DNA of 64,000 bases from Akkermansia muciniphila (GTDB lineage Bacteria; Verrucomicrobiota; Verrucomicrobiia; Verrucomicrobiales; V1-33), in NCBI GenBank assembly GCA_945900785.1, contig CAMDJM010000006.1, forward strand, positions 30,795 through 94,794, given 5' to 3'. The notes beneath the pieces were generated by a model. It saw nothing but the letters and a program-made list of their open reading frames with translations, did no database searches and was not told the origin of the DNA. Numbering within the stretch: the first letter of the stretch is position 1; the number at the start of each line of letters is the position of its first letter. The translations under genes were made by a program, and so were the position numbers. Below are positions 9,109 to 18,215 of the stretch, one piece after another.

Positions 9109-10170
9109 ATGAAGAAAATGCCGAAGTTCCTCCTGGGATGCGGAGGCGTGGTCACTCTGTTGGCGGTGGTCCTTGTGTTTGCCATCTGGAAGTTGTTCTC
9201 CGGCATGGAGTTCACCACCGGACCGCCATCCTCCGCACCAGCCACGCCCGATGGCTATCAAATCGAAGGGGAAGCGGTTTATTACACCAGTAATAGCAAT
9301 TTCTTCGGAAACTGGGTGCCCAACCGGACTGCCGTGGCCGGGGTGGATTTGAAGACCTTCCAGACCCTGGGCTCCTATCAGCGGGCCAGGGACGCGACGC
9401 ATGTTTATTACGAGGGCGTGGCCATTCCCGGGGCGGATCCGCCTACCTTCCGGTCCTCGGAAAGCCGTTATTCCGGGGACGCCGGACAGACCTATTACGA
9501 TGGCAAAATCATTCCCGGTGCCAGGGGGTTGGAGCTTGGCGATGTCCTCGTAGACCTCGACAGCATACGGGCACGGGATAAGCACCACGTCTACTACGAG
9601 GGCACCATCGTCGCAGGGGCAGACCCGGCTACCTTCGAACTGATCGGCGGTGGCCGCATGAACCGCGATAAAAACGACTACTATACCTCAAGATCCGACG
9701 GGACGAGGTATCTCATGACCGCCATGAAGGTGGACATGCCTTCCTTCAAACTGCTCATTCCCACCACCCTGGGCACCTCTGGTGGTTACGATCCCTGGAA
9801 CAAGTTTGACCAGCACCTGTGGGCCTACGATAAGCAATATTATTACGTGGGCGATACTGCCCTTCCCATAGCCGATCCCTCCACCTTCGAGGTGCTGCTT
9901 TTCGGTTATGCGAAAGACTCCAGGCAGGCTTACTATCTGGAGACGGTGATCGAGGGGGCGGATTTACCGACTTTCCAGATCGTCTCTCCGGATCATGGTG
10001 AAAACTGGGGGCATGATTTTGGGGCCTACGCCAAAGACGCGAAACAGGTTTATTACCAAGGCAAAGTCATCACCAAGGCCGACGCGGCGACCTTCACCGT
10101 CGTCGATGAGCGCTTCTTCAAGGATAAAAACCACCGTTTCCTGATGGGGAGGGTGGAAGACGGAAATTGA
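9109..10170 (+). CDS. DKNYY-repeat membrane-anchored protein
   Basis: 353 residues: a single N-terminal membrane helix (about 7-28, LLGCGGVVTLLAVVLVFAIW) and an outer region built from repeated units. Each has the form D-x-x-x-V/Y-YY-x-G-x-x-I-x-GAD-x-x-TF (for example HVYYEGVAIPGADPPTF, HVYYEGTIVAGADPATF, YYVGDTALPIADPSTF, VYYQGKVITKADAATF). This is the DKNYY family (PF13644), normally found in secreted or surface proteins of unknown role. I count about seven units, the first less regular. Start at ATG 9109 puts the helix at the N-terminus with a positively charged flank (MKKMPK), predicting the bulk outside the membrane. Confidence 0.82.
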   Translation: MKKMPKFLLGCGGVVTLLAVVLVFAIWKLFSGMEFTTGPPSSAPATPDGYQIEGEAVYYTSNSNFFGNWVPNRTAVAGVDLKTFQTLGSYQRARDATHVYYEGVAIPGADPPTFRSSESRYSGDAGQTYYDGKIIPGARGLELGDVLVDLDSIRARDKHHVYYEGTIVAGADPATFELIGGGRMNRDKNDYYTSRSDGTRYLMTAMKVDMPSFKLLIPTTLGTSGGYDPWNKFDQHLWAYDKQYYYVGDTALPIADPSTFEVLLFGYAKDSRQAYYLETVIEGADLPTFQIVSPDHGENWGHDFGAYAKDAKQVYYQGKVITKADAATFTVVDERFFKDKNHRFLMGRVEDGN

Positions 10171-10361
10171 GCCAAGGACACTGGGAGGACAAAAACAACA
10201 AGGAGCGCGGATTTTCAATCCGCCCCATAACAATGGTGCTTACTCAATAGGCAAGACACCGGAAAGTTAGTTACTTAATGGTAAATCCCAACGCCGCCGG
10301 GCCGGACTGCAAATCCCGCGCTCCAAAAAAGGTCGCTGACAGAACTTGATTCTTGATTCCC

Positions 10362-11606
10362 TCACTTACCCACTGGGGTGAGCGATTGTGGGAGGCGTTT
10401 GCCCTTTGCGCTGAGGAGAGCCCCTGAAAACCAAGCCTCTCCTTTGTCGTCTTTCTCCTCCTGATAGACCGCCAGTCCTTCCGGGGTAAGGACAGCCAGG
10501 CCGGAACTGTGGGCGATGGCCTGACAAGGGGTTTTCTTTTTGCCCATGCTCCAGGTGATTTCCCTGGCCTTGCCTTTGCCGGTGATGAGCACATCTGCTT
10601 CAACCTGCCCATCATCCGTTTCGCGCAGGGAGAGGTATCTGCCGGTGCCTTGGGTCGGGGACAGGTCGAGGCTGGTGATATCCGGATTGCCGATGAGGAT
10701 CGTATCCGGGTTCACGGCGGTGGAACCCGCGCCGGACCAGAGCCCGACCAGAGAGATGCCGTCCGCCTGGCCGACGAGGCTGTAAAGGGCGATGCCTTCG
10801 TCAAGTTTGACGCCGAGGAAGTTGCCCACCAGCAGGCCCTTCCCCTTGGAAACGGTCTTGCCGATCGTCCACTCCAGGCTCACCACTTCGTCCTGAACCG
10901 TGATTTTGACCGTGCCCTTGTAGGGCGATCCGTCGGAATTTTTCCCACTCACCTGGTGTTTACCCGCCAGTTTGGCCGCATCCATGCCCGCATCGTCCGG
11001 AGCCCCTGCGGATTCTGCAGACTCAGGCTCCACGCTGGAGTTGGTGGTGATGCTGGCTATGAGCCCGGTAATGTTGACGGTGGCCCAGACGTGGGCCTCC
11101 GGAGCTTCCCCGCTTTCTTGCTTCGCTTCGCCAAAGGCGGAGTATTTTATGACCAGGGTGCCATCGGGCAGCCACTTGGCGACTTCGGAGCCCCCGGCAG
11201 AGCGGTCCCCGATTGCGTCCAAAGGGGCAGCCTGCTCCGGAGACAGCTCCGGCAGGTCGATGGCTTTGATCGTTTTGGCGGTGGCACGGTAGAGGCATAC
11301 CGCGCTGTGGCGGGGATTGCCGTAGTCGATGGCGACCAGGCTACGGTCTTCATTCCAATAAAACACCGGGGCTTTGGAGGATTCGAAACCATAATCGCTG
11401 GTGCCGGCATCGCGGTTCCAGAAACTGCCCAGCAGCTTGCCGGTGTCCATGTCTTTCAGGACCAGGTCAATGTTATCACTGCCGGGCTTCCTCGGCACAA
11501 TATCCAAAGACGCGAACAAGGTGCCCACTCCGGGCAATGCGAGGCTGAGCACGAGAAGAGCACGGAGACTCCATGGGGGTGAGGAGAGGTGACGGGAAGT
11601 GGTCAT
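10362..11606 (-). CDS. Secreted protein of unknown function
   Basis: 414 residues with an N-terminal signal peptide (SLRALLVLSLALPGVGTLFA, ending near residue 32). The mature protein is beta-rich. Its first part reads like a status or output-formatting beta domain (VAIDYGNPRHSAVCLYRAT, AKWLPDGTLVIKYSAFGEA). Its second part has two repeated beta units (HQVSGKNSDGSPYKGTVKITVQDEVVSLEW and a similar stretch near GQVEADVLITGKGKAREITW). I recognise no named family. The repeat suggests two copies of a small sandwich of about 110 residues. It is a single leftward gene with no close partner; an 8-bp hairpin (11630-11648) lies just upstream of the start and may affect its leader. Confidence 0.72.
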   Translation of the reverse strand: MTTSRHLSSPPWSLRALLVLSLALPGVGTLFASLDIVPRKPGSDNIDLVLKDMDTGKLLGSFWNRDAGTSDYGFESSKAPVFYWNEDRSLVAIDYGNPRHSAVCLYRATAKTIKAIDLPELSPEQAAPLDAIGDRSAGGSEVAKWLPDGTLVIKYSAFGEAKQESGEAPEAHVWATVNITGLIASITTNSSVEPESAESAGAPDDAGMDAAKLAGKHQVSGKNSDGSPYKGTVKITVQDEVVSLEWTIGKTVSKGKGLLVGNFLGVKLDEGIALYSLVGQADGISLVGLWSGAGSTAVNPDTILIGNPDITSLDLSPTQGTGRYLSLRETDDGQVEADVLITGKGKAREITWSMGKKKTPCQAIAHSSGLAVLTPEGLAVYQEEKDDKGEAWFSGALLSAKGKRLPQSLTPVGK

Positions 11607-12118
11607 GGCGGGAATGTTTCAAAGGCAACGCGGGATGGAGCATCCCGCTGCAGCATGCTGTAAACGTCTGCCCTCTTTTGTCAATTTCCGCATGGCGGTC
11701 ACGGACCGCACCGGCTGTCTGAAGCTGGGTTGCCCTTGGGGAAGAGGGGTTAGTTTGTTGATGCGGATGAAGGTGGCTTTTCTCCAGGATTGGGCCTTTG
11801 GCTCCCGCCCGGAATCCTTGTCCATTCAGGAAGCAGATGGCTAATGAAAGGTCTCATTTTGGTAGCGGAAGTCTAGCTCATCCACGGCGGGGAAGGAAGC
11901 CCGAATTCAGCACACACGCCCCGCGTGTCGTGGAGGGTGCCCCCGCCCTCCACTTGAAAACCACCCGGCGCAGCCGCACCTCAGATCCATCGCGTCAGGG
12001 CTGCGCCCCGTGTTCACGTCAAGACCCTGCATCTTTCATCCTGCTGCCTTGGTGATCCGGAGGTCCCTTCAGAGCTGTGCGCGATCATAACCATGGCCAT
12101 TCGGCTATTTGCGGTGGG
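11607..12118. other. Intergenic stretch with palindromes, no gene seen
   Basis: 512 bp between two leftward genes. It contains a small hairpin at 11630-11648 (GCGGGATG/CATCCCGC, 3-nt loop) and a two-hairpin repeated element at 11909-11956 described separately. No frame has convincing protein character. Confidence 0.5.
11909..11956 (+). repeat. Two-hairpin dispersed element, copy 1
   Basis: First hairpin ACACGC/GCGTGT (11914-11919 and 11923-11928). Second hairpin GTGGAGGG/CCCTCCAC (11930-11937 and 11946-11953). The flanks GTCGT and ACTTG are shared with the copy at 40103-40150, but the second stem there has a different sequence and still pairs. Orientation is arbitrary. Confidence 0.65.
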
Positions 12119-12808
12119 TTACCATGTGCTACTTACTTGAACGTTCCTGGCTGTGCCGTAAACGGTGAATGCCTCAAGCAACGAAGCCGGAGTAACGTCC
12201 AGATCCAAGGCATCCTTGTTGGGCGGCGGAAGACTGAAACCAAGGGACGCGACAGGGGAAACAAGTTGGAGACGGCTCTGGGGCGTAACTCTGATATCTG
12301 CCTTGCCTTTCCCGGGTGGTGTCTTTGCGAGTTCGTCGATGAGGCGAAAAACGTCCGCCAAAGAGAGCGGTCTGCCTTCGTGATATACCTTGGCGTCGTG
12401 GGAAACTACCAGCCGCTTTGGGTCTGCGGTCGATGTGAAGAATGCGTGATCCCAGTAATGCCCGGGCTGACGTGAGGCGTAGTCGGCGTCGTAGGTGATG
12501 CCGAGTGTGCGGTCTCGAAGCCAGACACAATGAACCTCGGCATTGCTGGCCTCCTCCCGGTTGTCGTTGAATGTGGAGGACACGACGGTGAGCGTCTCTG
12601 GAACAGTCTTGAATAAGCGGGTGAGCAACGCACGTTGCGCCTTCGTGAGAGTAAGTGTGCGCCGTGTATCGACCTCCTGAAACTGGGAATCGTCAATGTG
12701 GAGGATGATCCACTCGCCATCGATTTCGCCATCAGTGCGATAAGGCAAACCGTCTGCCGAAGCGAACAACGGGAGCAGTAGGAGGACACATATGAGCGCC
12801 CGCATCAT
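12119..12808 (-). CDS. Small secreted protein of unknown function
   Basis: 229 residues from the ATG at 12808, where a good signal peptide begins (MMRALICVLLLLPLFASADG); the frame stays open further upstream but that extension is Pro/Arg-rich and looks non-coding. The mature part includes a charged segment with DDSQFQEVDTRRTLTLTKAQ, a YYA/W-containing core and a Pro-rich tail. I recognise no family. It may respond to a local phenomenon (PETLTVVSSTFNDNREEA), but no catalytic motif is visible. The gene is isolated. Confidence 0.6.
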   Translation of the reverse strand: MMRALICVLLLLPLFASADGLPYRTDGEIDGEWIILHIDDSQFQEVDTRRTLTLTKAQRALLTRLFKTVPETLTVVSSTFNDNREEASNAEVHCVWLRDRTLGITYDADYASRQPGHYWDHAFFTSTADPKRLVVSHDAKVYHEGRPLSLADVFRLIDELAKTPPGKGKADIRVTPQSRLQLVSPVASLGFSLPPPNKDALDLDVTPASLLEAFTVYGTARNVQVSSTW

Positions 12809-13425
12809 GGGGTTGGCGGGAAATGGCCTAACGTCAGACCTGCGCCGGCCGCAAGGGTGGGGGTGAGCGTGGAGACGGGAGGGCAGGTCGGAGATATGGA
12901 AAGCATGGCCGACAGAGCAGCTCCGGCGGCAGGCACCAGCGCCTTGTTGATCGGGTGCGCTCTGCTCAAGCGCCGCGCCAGGCCGTGGAGTGGGGGTTTG
13001 AAGGAGGTGGATTGCCATCGCGTAGGGGTGGGGGAGTTGCAGGCCTAAAAAAACAATTATTGCTGAATTGTCCTATCTTTCTGTAGCCCGTTTCCCTGGT
13101 TATGTCCAGTTCGAAGGAGTGCGGCCACGGACGTTGGAGGGGAGCACGCATCCATCCCAACAGGATTTGCAGGAAATTTATTGGAAGCCTGCCAGCGGTG
13201 CAGGCAGGATGCCCGCGCCACTATCGCGGCGCGTTTTGATTGGTTACTTCCCGTCCCATCGGCAGAGACGCAGGAGCGGTTGCAGCCGGCCTCGCAGGGG
13301 TGGTCCTGGCGGACTTTTTCCGTTTCCAGATCGAAGCACCCGAGCCGCCGTTCTGTGGTGTGGAAGGTAAAAAAAAGGCGGGCCCGGCGTGGGATTACGC
13401 TACCGGGCCCGCCTTTCGATGGGTT
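12809..13425. other. Intergenic stretch, no convincing gene
   Basis: 617 bp between the starts and ends of two leftward genes. Several short frames exist on both strands but are Arg/Pro/Gly-rich with no recognisable motif. The only clear element is the terminator at 13369-13413. Confidence 0.5.
13369..13413 (-). terminator. Rho-independent terminator of the tandem DUF1080 gene
   Basis: An 11-bp perfect stem (GGCGGGCCCGG at 13377-13387 pairing with CCGGGCCCGCC at 13403-13413) with a 15-nt loop. On the leftward strand it is followed by eight T (A run 13369-13376). It lies 12 bp past the stop of the leftward gene at 13426. Confidence 0.92.
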
Positions 13426-14799
13426 TCAGTAAGGCAGCTCGCGGAGGTAAATGCTGCGGAACCATAGGTTGTTGCCGTGGTTTTGCAGCTCGATCTGCTC
13501 GGCGCGGGGCAGCGGTTTGCCGGCGGCCCAGAAATTGTCCAGAGGATCCCCGTTGATGATCAATTGGCCATTCAGGTGAATGGTGACGCGCTCGCCGACC
13601 ATGCGGATGTGGAAGGTGTTCCACTCGCCAATGGGCTTGTCAGCGAGGACGAGAGGCTCCTTGCCGGGGCCCTTGTTATTCCACATGCCGCCGGAGCCTT
13701 TTTGGTTGCCGTGCTTGAACTGGGAGGGATTGCCCGGATCCCAAATCTGCACCTGCGGGGTGCCGCGCAGATAGAGTCCGCTATCGGCGGTGGCGGGGAT
13801 TTTCCATTCGACGTAGAGATCGAAATCGCCATAGGGCTTGGCGGTGACGAGGCTGGCTCCTTTGCCATCGAAGACGAAGGCCCCATCCTCGACTTTCCAG
13901 TGGGCGTTCATCACTTCGTTGGCGAGGGCCTGGGCTTTGGCCAATTCCTCAGGGGGAAGCGCGGCCCGCTTGAAGGGGTTGTCGTTCGGCGCCGCGAGCA
14001 GGCCTTTCCAGCCGGTGAAGTCCTTGCCATTGAACAGGGCGGTAAAGCCGGGAGGCGCTACGTTGGTGGCGGTGCCGGGCAGGGGGGGCGCGGGAGAAAA
14101 GTCCTTCAGGCGGATGTTTTTATAGGCGACAAAATCCCCATGGCCGCAGAAGGTGATGAAGCCGGTGGTCCGTGCTTTGCCGGGGTGTTCCTTGCCGTCG
14201 ATGGGGGTCAGATTTTTCAGATAGGCATCGGTAATGGTTTCCCCATTCAGGATTACTTTCACGTGGTCGCCGATCACGATGATGGTTTGCCGGTTCCACT
14301 CGCCGGTGGGCTTGAGGAGGTTTTTTTCCGACTGAAGGGAGGGGGCGATACCGTAGATGGACCCGTGGTATTGATACTTGGTCAGCTCCGCGCCGGGCTT
14401 GTGATACATGGGGGCGCGGTCATCAAGGATCTGGAGTTCCATGCCTTCGTAGGCGGCGTCGCCGTTGCCGGGATAGCGGATGCCGATGCCGTTATTGGAT
14501 CCGGGTTTCAGTTGGAAATCGAGTTCCAGGACGAAGTCGGAGTATTGCTTTTCGGTATTGAGAAAGCGGCCCTGGGGGGTGCAGGTGATGGCGCCGTCCT
14601 TCACTTCGTAGCCTTCCCCGTTCCAGCCTTTGAGGGTGGTGCCGTCGAAGAGGGTGGCCCAATCATTGATGCCGGCGACCATGGCCAGGGAGGGGCCGGC
14701 GGGTGGCAGCGGGGCCATGGGGGCCGCAGGGGTGTCAGCGAAGGAGGAGGTGGCCAGCATGGTGAGTGCGGCCCCGGTGGAGCATAAAAAGCGGTGCAT
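13426..14799 (-). CDS. Secreted protein with two DUF1080 (3-keto-glycoside hydrolase-like) domains
   Basis: 457 residues: signal peptide (MHRFLCSTGAALTMLATSSFA), then two DUF1080 concanavalin-like beta-sandwich domains at about 45-245 and 258-457. Each domain begins with the family signature FDGTTLKGW / FNGKDFTGW. Each continues with the usual NNGIGIRY or DSGLYLRG strand, an H-x-G or K-x-G-SGGM loop, the GEWNRQTI / GEWNTFHI strand and the HLNG / ILNG strand. DUF1080 proteins are very common in Verrucomicrobia; some are 3-keto-disaccharide hydrolases. Tandem copies are less common. It is monocistronic, with its own intrinsic terminator. A second, single-domain DUF1080 gene lies at 47233. Confidence 0.9.
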   Translation of the reverse strand: MHRFLCSTGAALTMLATSSFADTPAAPMAPLPPAGPSLAMVAGINDWATLFDGTTLKGWNGEGYEVKDGAITCTPQGRFLNTEKQYSDFVLELDFQLKPGSNNGIGIRYPGNGDAAYEGMELQILDDRAPMYHKPGAELTKYQYHGSIYGIAPSLQSEKNLLKPTGEWNRQTIIVIGDHVKVILNGETITDAYLKNLTPIDGKEHPGKARTTGFITFCGHGDFVAYKNIRLKDFSPAPPLPGTATNVAPPGFTALFNGKDFTGWKGLLAAPNDNPFKRAALPPEELAKAQALANEVMNAHWKVEDGAFVFDGKGASLVTAKPYGDFDLYVEWKIPATADSGLYLRGTPQVQIWDPGNPSQFKHGNQKGSGGMWNNKGPGKEPLVLADKPIGEWNTFHIRMVGERVTIHLNGQLIINGDPLDNFWAAGKPLPRAEQIELQNHGNNLWFRSIYLRELPY

Positions 14800-14920
14800 A
14801 GGTGGTGGGAAGATACGGCGGACCGTCGTGGAAGCTTACGGAGTCGTTTTCCATCCGGCAAGATGCAGCCTGGGCCGGTTTTGATACTTTTGCGGCTTGG
14901 CTTCAGACTGGGAGAAGGCT

Positions 14921-15039
14921 TCACGGATTTCACGGATCACACAGATATTGAAGTAGTGACAGCGCCACGGCGCTTCAATTGCCAGTGCGGCGTTCATTCT
15001 TTCCAATGCATGCCATCCGTGACTTCCGGGAAATCCGTG
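14921..15039. repeat. Imperfect palindrome with CACGGAT units
   Basis: CACGGATTT (14922-14930) pairs with AAATCCGTG (15031-15039) and CACGGAT (14931-14937) with ATCCGTG (15015-15021). Between them TTGAAG and CTTCAA flank a GCGCC-x-GGCGC core. The structure fills most of the gap between two leftward genes and looks like a dispersed intergenic element rather than a terminator, as no T run follows. Confidence 0.55.
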
Positions 15040-15061
15040 GTTCTCTACTGCTGTCTTAGGC

Positions 15062-16252
15062 TTACTGAATCCGGGACTGTGGAAGCACAGCGTCCTTCAG
15101 GGCGTGGAGGATGCCGGGCACGGCGCGTTCCGCGGCTTGCCAGGAAGGCAGCAGACCTGGCGGGGCCGGCTGGTCCACCGCGGCCTCCAGGGCCTTGCCA
15201 AAGGTGGCCACAGCGAGGGCATCCTGTTCCGGGAAGTGATCGAGTCCATTCATGGCTGACTCTGCGGCGGCGTGGCGCAGGGCATCGCGGGAGAGATCCT
15301 GCCAGGTTTCCACGATCTGCTCCTTCCATGGATAGGTGCCGCCGCCAACGGTGGCGAGGAGGGTGCCGGCGACTTCCCGGGCCATGCGGTGGAGGCCATG
15401 CTGCGGATCGTCGGGGCTCAGTTCGTGGTGCTTGTGGTCGTAGGCGGCGCACAATTCCGTCTGGCATACGGCGGAGGGGGTGAGGTGCCGCCTGACTTCT
15501 TCCAGCAGGCCGATTTCCAGCCCCCAGGTGGAGGAAAAATTCAAGCGGCTGAGCAGGGTGGACTCCAATGCGGACTCGCCCGCCAGGGGATAGCGGAAGG
15601 CGGATAAAAATTGCAGCATGGGCACCGGTCCGGCGCGCAACTCCATGGCACGCAGCAGGGGCCGCACCAGCAGGCGTTGCACCCGGCCATGCAGCCGGTC
15701 GCTGTGGCGGGAGTAGAAGCCTTTATTATAGTGGAATCCCCAAGCTTTTTCCAATAACGGATGGCACAGCCGGCCCACGATCTCGCGGCTGTAGTTTTTG
15801 ATATCGCAATCGTGCAGCGCCACTACTCCCGTGCCCCCGTGAGCCAGCGCGAGGCCCGCGCCCAGCCAGACATTGCGCCCCTTACCCGCCACTGCGCTTG
15901 TCTGCCCTGCGGCCTTCAATTGAGCCTCCAATGCCAGGATGGACGGGGCTCCTGACCAAAGGAGAAACGTCTCCTGGGGCAGCCCCGCGAAAGCTTGCCT
16001 TGCCCCGCTCAGGTCATCCGGGCCTGCGCCGTCCAATCCGACCACGATCCGCCGGATCCAGGGCGCCTGGGCCAATTCCGCGATCATCCCGGCGAGGGCT
16101 TCCGTGCCCAGCTCCCTGACATGGCAGGGCAGGACAAGGGAAACCTGGCATTCTGCGGCCAAGTGCGCCACCCGGACCTCCAAGGCCGGCCAGGAAGCGG
16201 TGGCGAGGCGGTGCAAGGTGGTAATGCCAGCGGGGTGGGAAGGGGAACTCAT
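15062..16252 (-). CDS. Glycosyltransferase, glucosyl-3-phosphoglycerate synthase-like (GT81)
   Basis: 396 residues from the ATG at 16252; the frame can be extended to a TTG at 16306 but the ATG start gives a normal N-terminus. The layout matches GpgS-type GT81 enzymes: a GT-A nucleotide-binding core, GKGRNVWLG, a metal-binding acidic motif (LHDCDIKN, in place of DSD), KGFYSRHSDRLHGRV and, later, WGLEIGLLEEV. After this comes a His-rich stretch (AAYDHKHHELSPDD), as in the acceptor-binding end of the family. GpgS makes glucosyl-3-phosphoglycerate, the precursor of the compatible solute glucosylglycerate and of methylglucose polysaccharides. No phosphatase partner is adjacent; a HAD-IIB protein 39 kb away (54708) is of the right type but unlinked. 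The sugar donor cannot be determined. Confidence 0.72.
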   Translation of the reverse strand: MSSPSHPAGITTLHRLATASWPALEVRVAHLAAECQVSLVLPCHVRELGTEALAGMIAELAQAPWIRRIVVGLDGAGPDDLSGARQAFAGLPQETFLLWSGAPSILALEAQLKAAGQTSAVAGKGRNVWLGAGLALAHGGTGVVALHDCDIKNYSREIVGRLCHPLLEKAWGFHYNKGFYSRHSDRLHGRVQRLLVRPLLRAMELRAGPVPMLQFLSAFRYPLAGESALESTLLSRLNFSSTWGLEIGLLEEVRRHLTPSAVCQTELCAAYDHKHHELSPDDPQHGLHRMAREVAGTLLATVGGGTYPWKEQIVETWQDLSRDALRHAAAESAMNGLDHFPEQDALAVATFGKALEAAVDQPAPPGLLPSWQAAERAVPGILHALKDAVLPQSRIQ

Positions 16253-16495
16253 CAGAAAAAAACGTAGCTCAACAGGGCAGGGGACGGGGTAAATGACAAT
16301 TGCCAAATCGCCGCCATGCTGCGCGCTCCATGCTGCGCACTAGATTCTCCCTATTCGCCCGCCTTGGGCGGTCAGGTCGGCGAAGCACCCGTCTGCCAAA
16401 ACTTCTGCCGGAGCCTGGCGGCGTTTCTCAGCCGTTGACATCAGGCCCCATAAACCTGACGCATTGTGCCGCGGTCCCCGGTTCATTTTTCCTGC

Positions 16496-17146
16496 ATGCC
16501 TATCCGCCTTCTCATCGGCCTCGGTAATCCTGGTCCTGAATATGAAAACACCCGTCACAATGCGGGTTTCATGATTTTGGACCGCGTGGCTCAGCGCCTT
16601 GGAGCCATCTGGGCGAAAGAGCGGAAATTTGAGGGCTGGTTTGCCCGGGCGGAGGGGCTTTATTTGCTGAAACCGAAAACCTTCATGAATCTCAGTGGAC
16701 GCAGCGTGGCGGCGGTTTCCGGGTTTTTCAGGATCCCTCCGGCGGACATGCTGGTGCTCTATGATGATGTCGCGTTGCCGGAAGGCCGGCTCCGGATCAA
16801 GCCCTCGGGATCTGCGGGCGGGCACAATGGCATCAAATCCATGATTGCCAGTCTGGGCAGCGATCAGTTTCCCCGGCTGAGGTTTGGCGTCGGGGCGGCG
16901 GACCAAAAATCCCTCGTGGGGCATGTTTTAGGCCGATTTGACCCTGCCGTTCAGGATGAGCTGCACAAATCGCTTGAGAAAGCGGCGGATGCTGCCATTT
17001 TCGCCACCCTTCGCGGGCTGGAGCCTGCGATGAATCAGTTTAACACGGCGGAACCGCCCCGCCCCAAACCTGCCCGGCCCGTGCCGCCGCAAGGCGAAGG
17101 CAAAGCGGACCCCATCGCCCCTACCAAACCAACCGAATCCACATGA
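16496..17146 (+). CDS. pth: Peptidyl-tRNA hydrolase
   Basis: 216 residues. It hydrolyses peptidyl-tRNA released from stalled ribosomes, recycling tRNA in the cytoplasm. The family signature is intact: LIGLGNPGPEYENTRHNAGF with N11 and the catalytic His21, KPKTFMNLSGRSV, YDDVALPEGRLRIK containing the catalytic-pair Asp, and GSAGGHNGIKSM with the tRNA-contacting Asn111. Start chosen at ATG 16496 because the family begins with this beta strand; the open frame upstream is not conserved. A Pro-rich C-terminal tail of about 30 residues is an extra. The stop overlaps the rpsF start by 4 bp (ATGA), so translation is coupled. Confidence 0.97.
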   Translation: MPIRLLIGLGNPGPEYENTRHNAGFMILDRVAQRLGAIWAKERKFEGWFARAEGLYLLKPKTFMNLSGRSVAAVSGFFRIPPADMLVLYDDVALPEGRLRIKPSGSAGGHNGIKSMIASLGSDQFPRLRFGVGAADQKSLVGHVLGRFDPAVQDELHKSLEKAADAAIFATLRGLEPAMNQFNTAEPPRPKPARPVPPQGEGKADPIAPTKPTEST

Positions 17147-17430
17147 AGCGCAAATACGAAGGTCTCATCGTCCTCAATACCAAAGGCAAGGACGACACCG
17201 TCGATGCCATGGTCTCCAATCTCGGCCGCGAGATGGAACTCGCCGGCATCACCCTCGAACAAATCGACCACGTCGGCAAAAAAACCTTTCCTTACGGCAG
17301 CAAAAAGCAAACGGACGGCTACTTTGTCAGTTATCACATCCAGGCTGAGCCCGCCCAGGTGGATGCGCTGAAGGCCAAGCTGAAGCTGAACACCGACGTG
17401 CATCAGCAGCACTATCAGCGCCTCGGTTGA
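17143..17430 (+). CDS. rpsF: 30S ribosomal protein S6
   Basis: 95 residues, the usual S6 length. S6 binds 16S rRNA together with S18 in the small-subunit platform. Recognisable pattern: MKRKYEGLIVLNT at the start, the central FPYGSKKQTDGYFVSYHI strand pair and a short C-terminal end. It starts inside the pth stop codon (4-bp overlap) and precedes ssb. In many bacteria the order is rpsF-ssb-rpsR-rplI; here rpsR and rplI are absent and a membrane transporter follows ssb. S6 commonly regulates its own operon; I see no obvious S6-binding mimic. Confidence 0.95.
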   Translation: MKRKYEGLIVLNTKGKDDTVDAMVSNLGREMELAGITLEQIDHVGKKTFPYGSKKQTDGYFVSYHIQAEPAQVDALKAKLKLNTDVHQQHYQRLG

Positions 17431-17472
17431 ATCGTGTCCGGCATTTGAAGTCCATCCCAGTTTTATCCTATA

Positions 17473-17500
17473 GAAGGGCTTGCCGTGCGGCAAGCCCTTC
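17473..17500 (+). terminator. 12-bp hairpin between rpsF and ssb
   Basis: GAAGGGCTTGCC (17473-17484) pairs perfectly with GGCAAGCCCTTC (17489-17500) over a 4-nt loop. Only a short, broken T run follows (CTTTAG), so it may be an inefficient terminator, an attenuator or an mRNA-stability hairpin separating rpsF output from ssb. Confidence 0.6.
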
Positions 17501-17530
17501 GCTTTAGTTCCCCTTCACTTCCTCAGCACC

Positions 17531-18073
17531 ATGGCCTCTCTCAACAAAGTAATGCTCATCGGGAATCTCACCCGCGACCCTGAAGTCAAATACACGCCGA
17601 AAGGAATTGCGATTGTCGAAATCGGCTTGGCGGTGAACCGCACCTACACCACGGCCGACGGTGAAAAACGCGAGGAAGTCACTTACATCGACGTCAGTTT
17701 CTTCGGTAAACAAGCCGAAGTGCTGGGGCAATGGATGAAAAAAGGCCGCCCCCTCTATGTGGAAGGCCGTCTGAAACTGGACTCCTGGGACGACAAGGAG
17801 TCCGGCAAAAAGCAATACAAACTGCGCGTCACCGGAGAGGAATTCCAATTTCTGGGCAGTAAAAACGACGGCGGCGGTGGTGGCGACGAAGGTGGCGGAT
17901 CCTCCCGCAGCGGCGGTGGTTACAGTCAAAACCGGCCCCAACCGTCCTCCCAGCGTCCGCCGCAACAAAACGACTACGACGACAGCCCGCCTCCGCAGCG
18001 CAGCGCTCCTTCCCAGCAGCCCCGCCCGGATGCCTTTCCGCCTGGCTTGGACGACGACGAAATCCCATTTTAA
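17531..18073 (+). CDS. ssb: Single-stranded DNA-binding protein
   Basis: 180 residues from ATG 17531. SSB coats single-stranded DNA during replication, recombination and repair. OB fold at about 1-110 (MASLNKVMLIGNLTRDPEVK, IVEIGLAVNR, FFGKQAEVLGQWMKKGRPLYVEGRL). A Gly-rich then Pro/Gln/Ser-rich linker follows. The tail DDDEIPF is the conserved acidic tip that recruits partner proteins. The open frame upstream of 17531 is not family-like. The preceding hairpin (17473-17500) sits in its leader. Confidence 0.96.
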   Translation: MASLNKVMLIGNLTRDPEVKYTPKGIAIVEIGLAVNRTYTTADGEKREEVTYIDVSFFGKQAEVLGQWMKKGRPLYVEGRLKLDSWDDKESGKKQYKLRVTGEEFQFLGSKNDGGGGGDEGGGSSRSGGGYSQNRPQPSSQRPPQQNDYDDSPPPQRSAPSQQPRPDAFPPGLDDDEIPF

Positions 18074-18215
18074 GTCCCGCTGCTCTTCAGCGGTTCGTCC
18101 TTCCACTCCCGCAAGTCGGGGATGCGGTTCCGGCCTTGGCTGCCAGCGTCCCGTCCTGACGGTGCCTTGACCCGGTTGGCCCTGCTGAACCTTTGCGCGT
18201 TTCCCCTCCCGCCGC

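Noticed and set aside
13068..13467. Several short + frames in the 13.1-13.4 kb gap
   Set aside because: Arg/Pro/Gly-rich, mutually overlapping and cut by the terminator.
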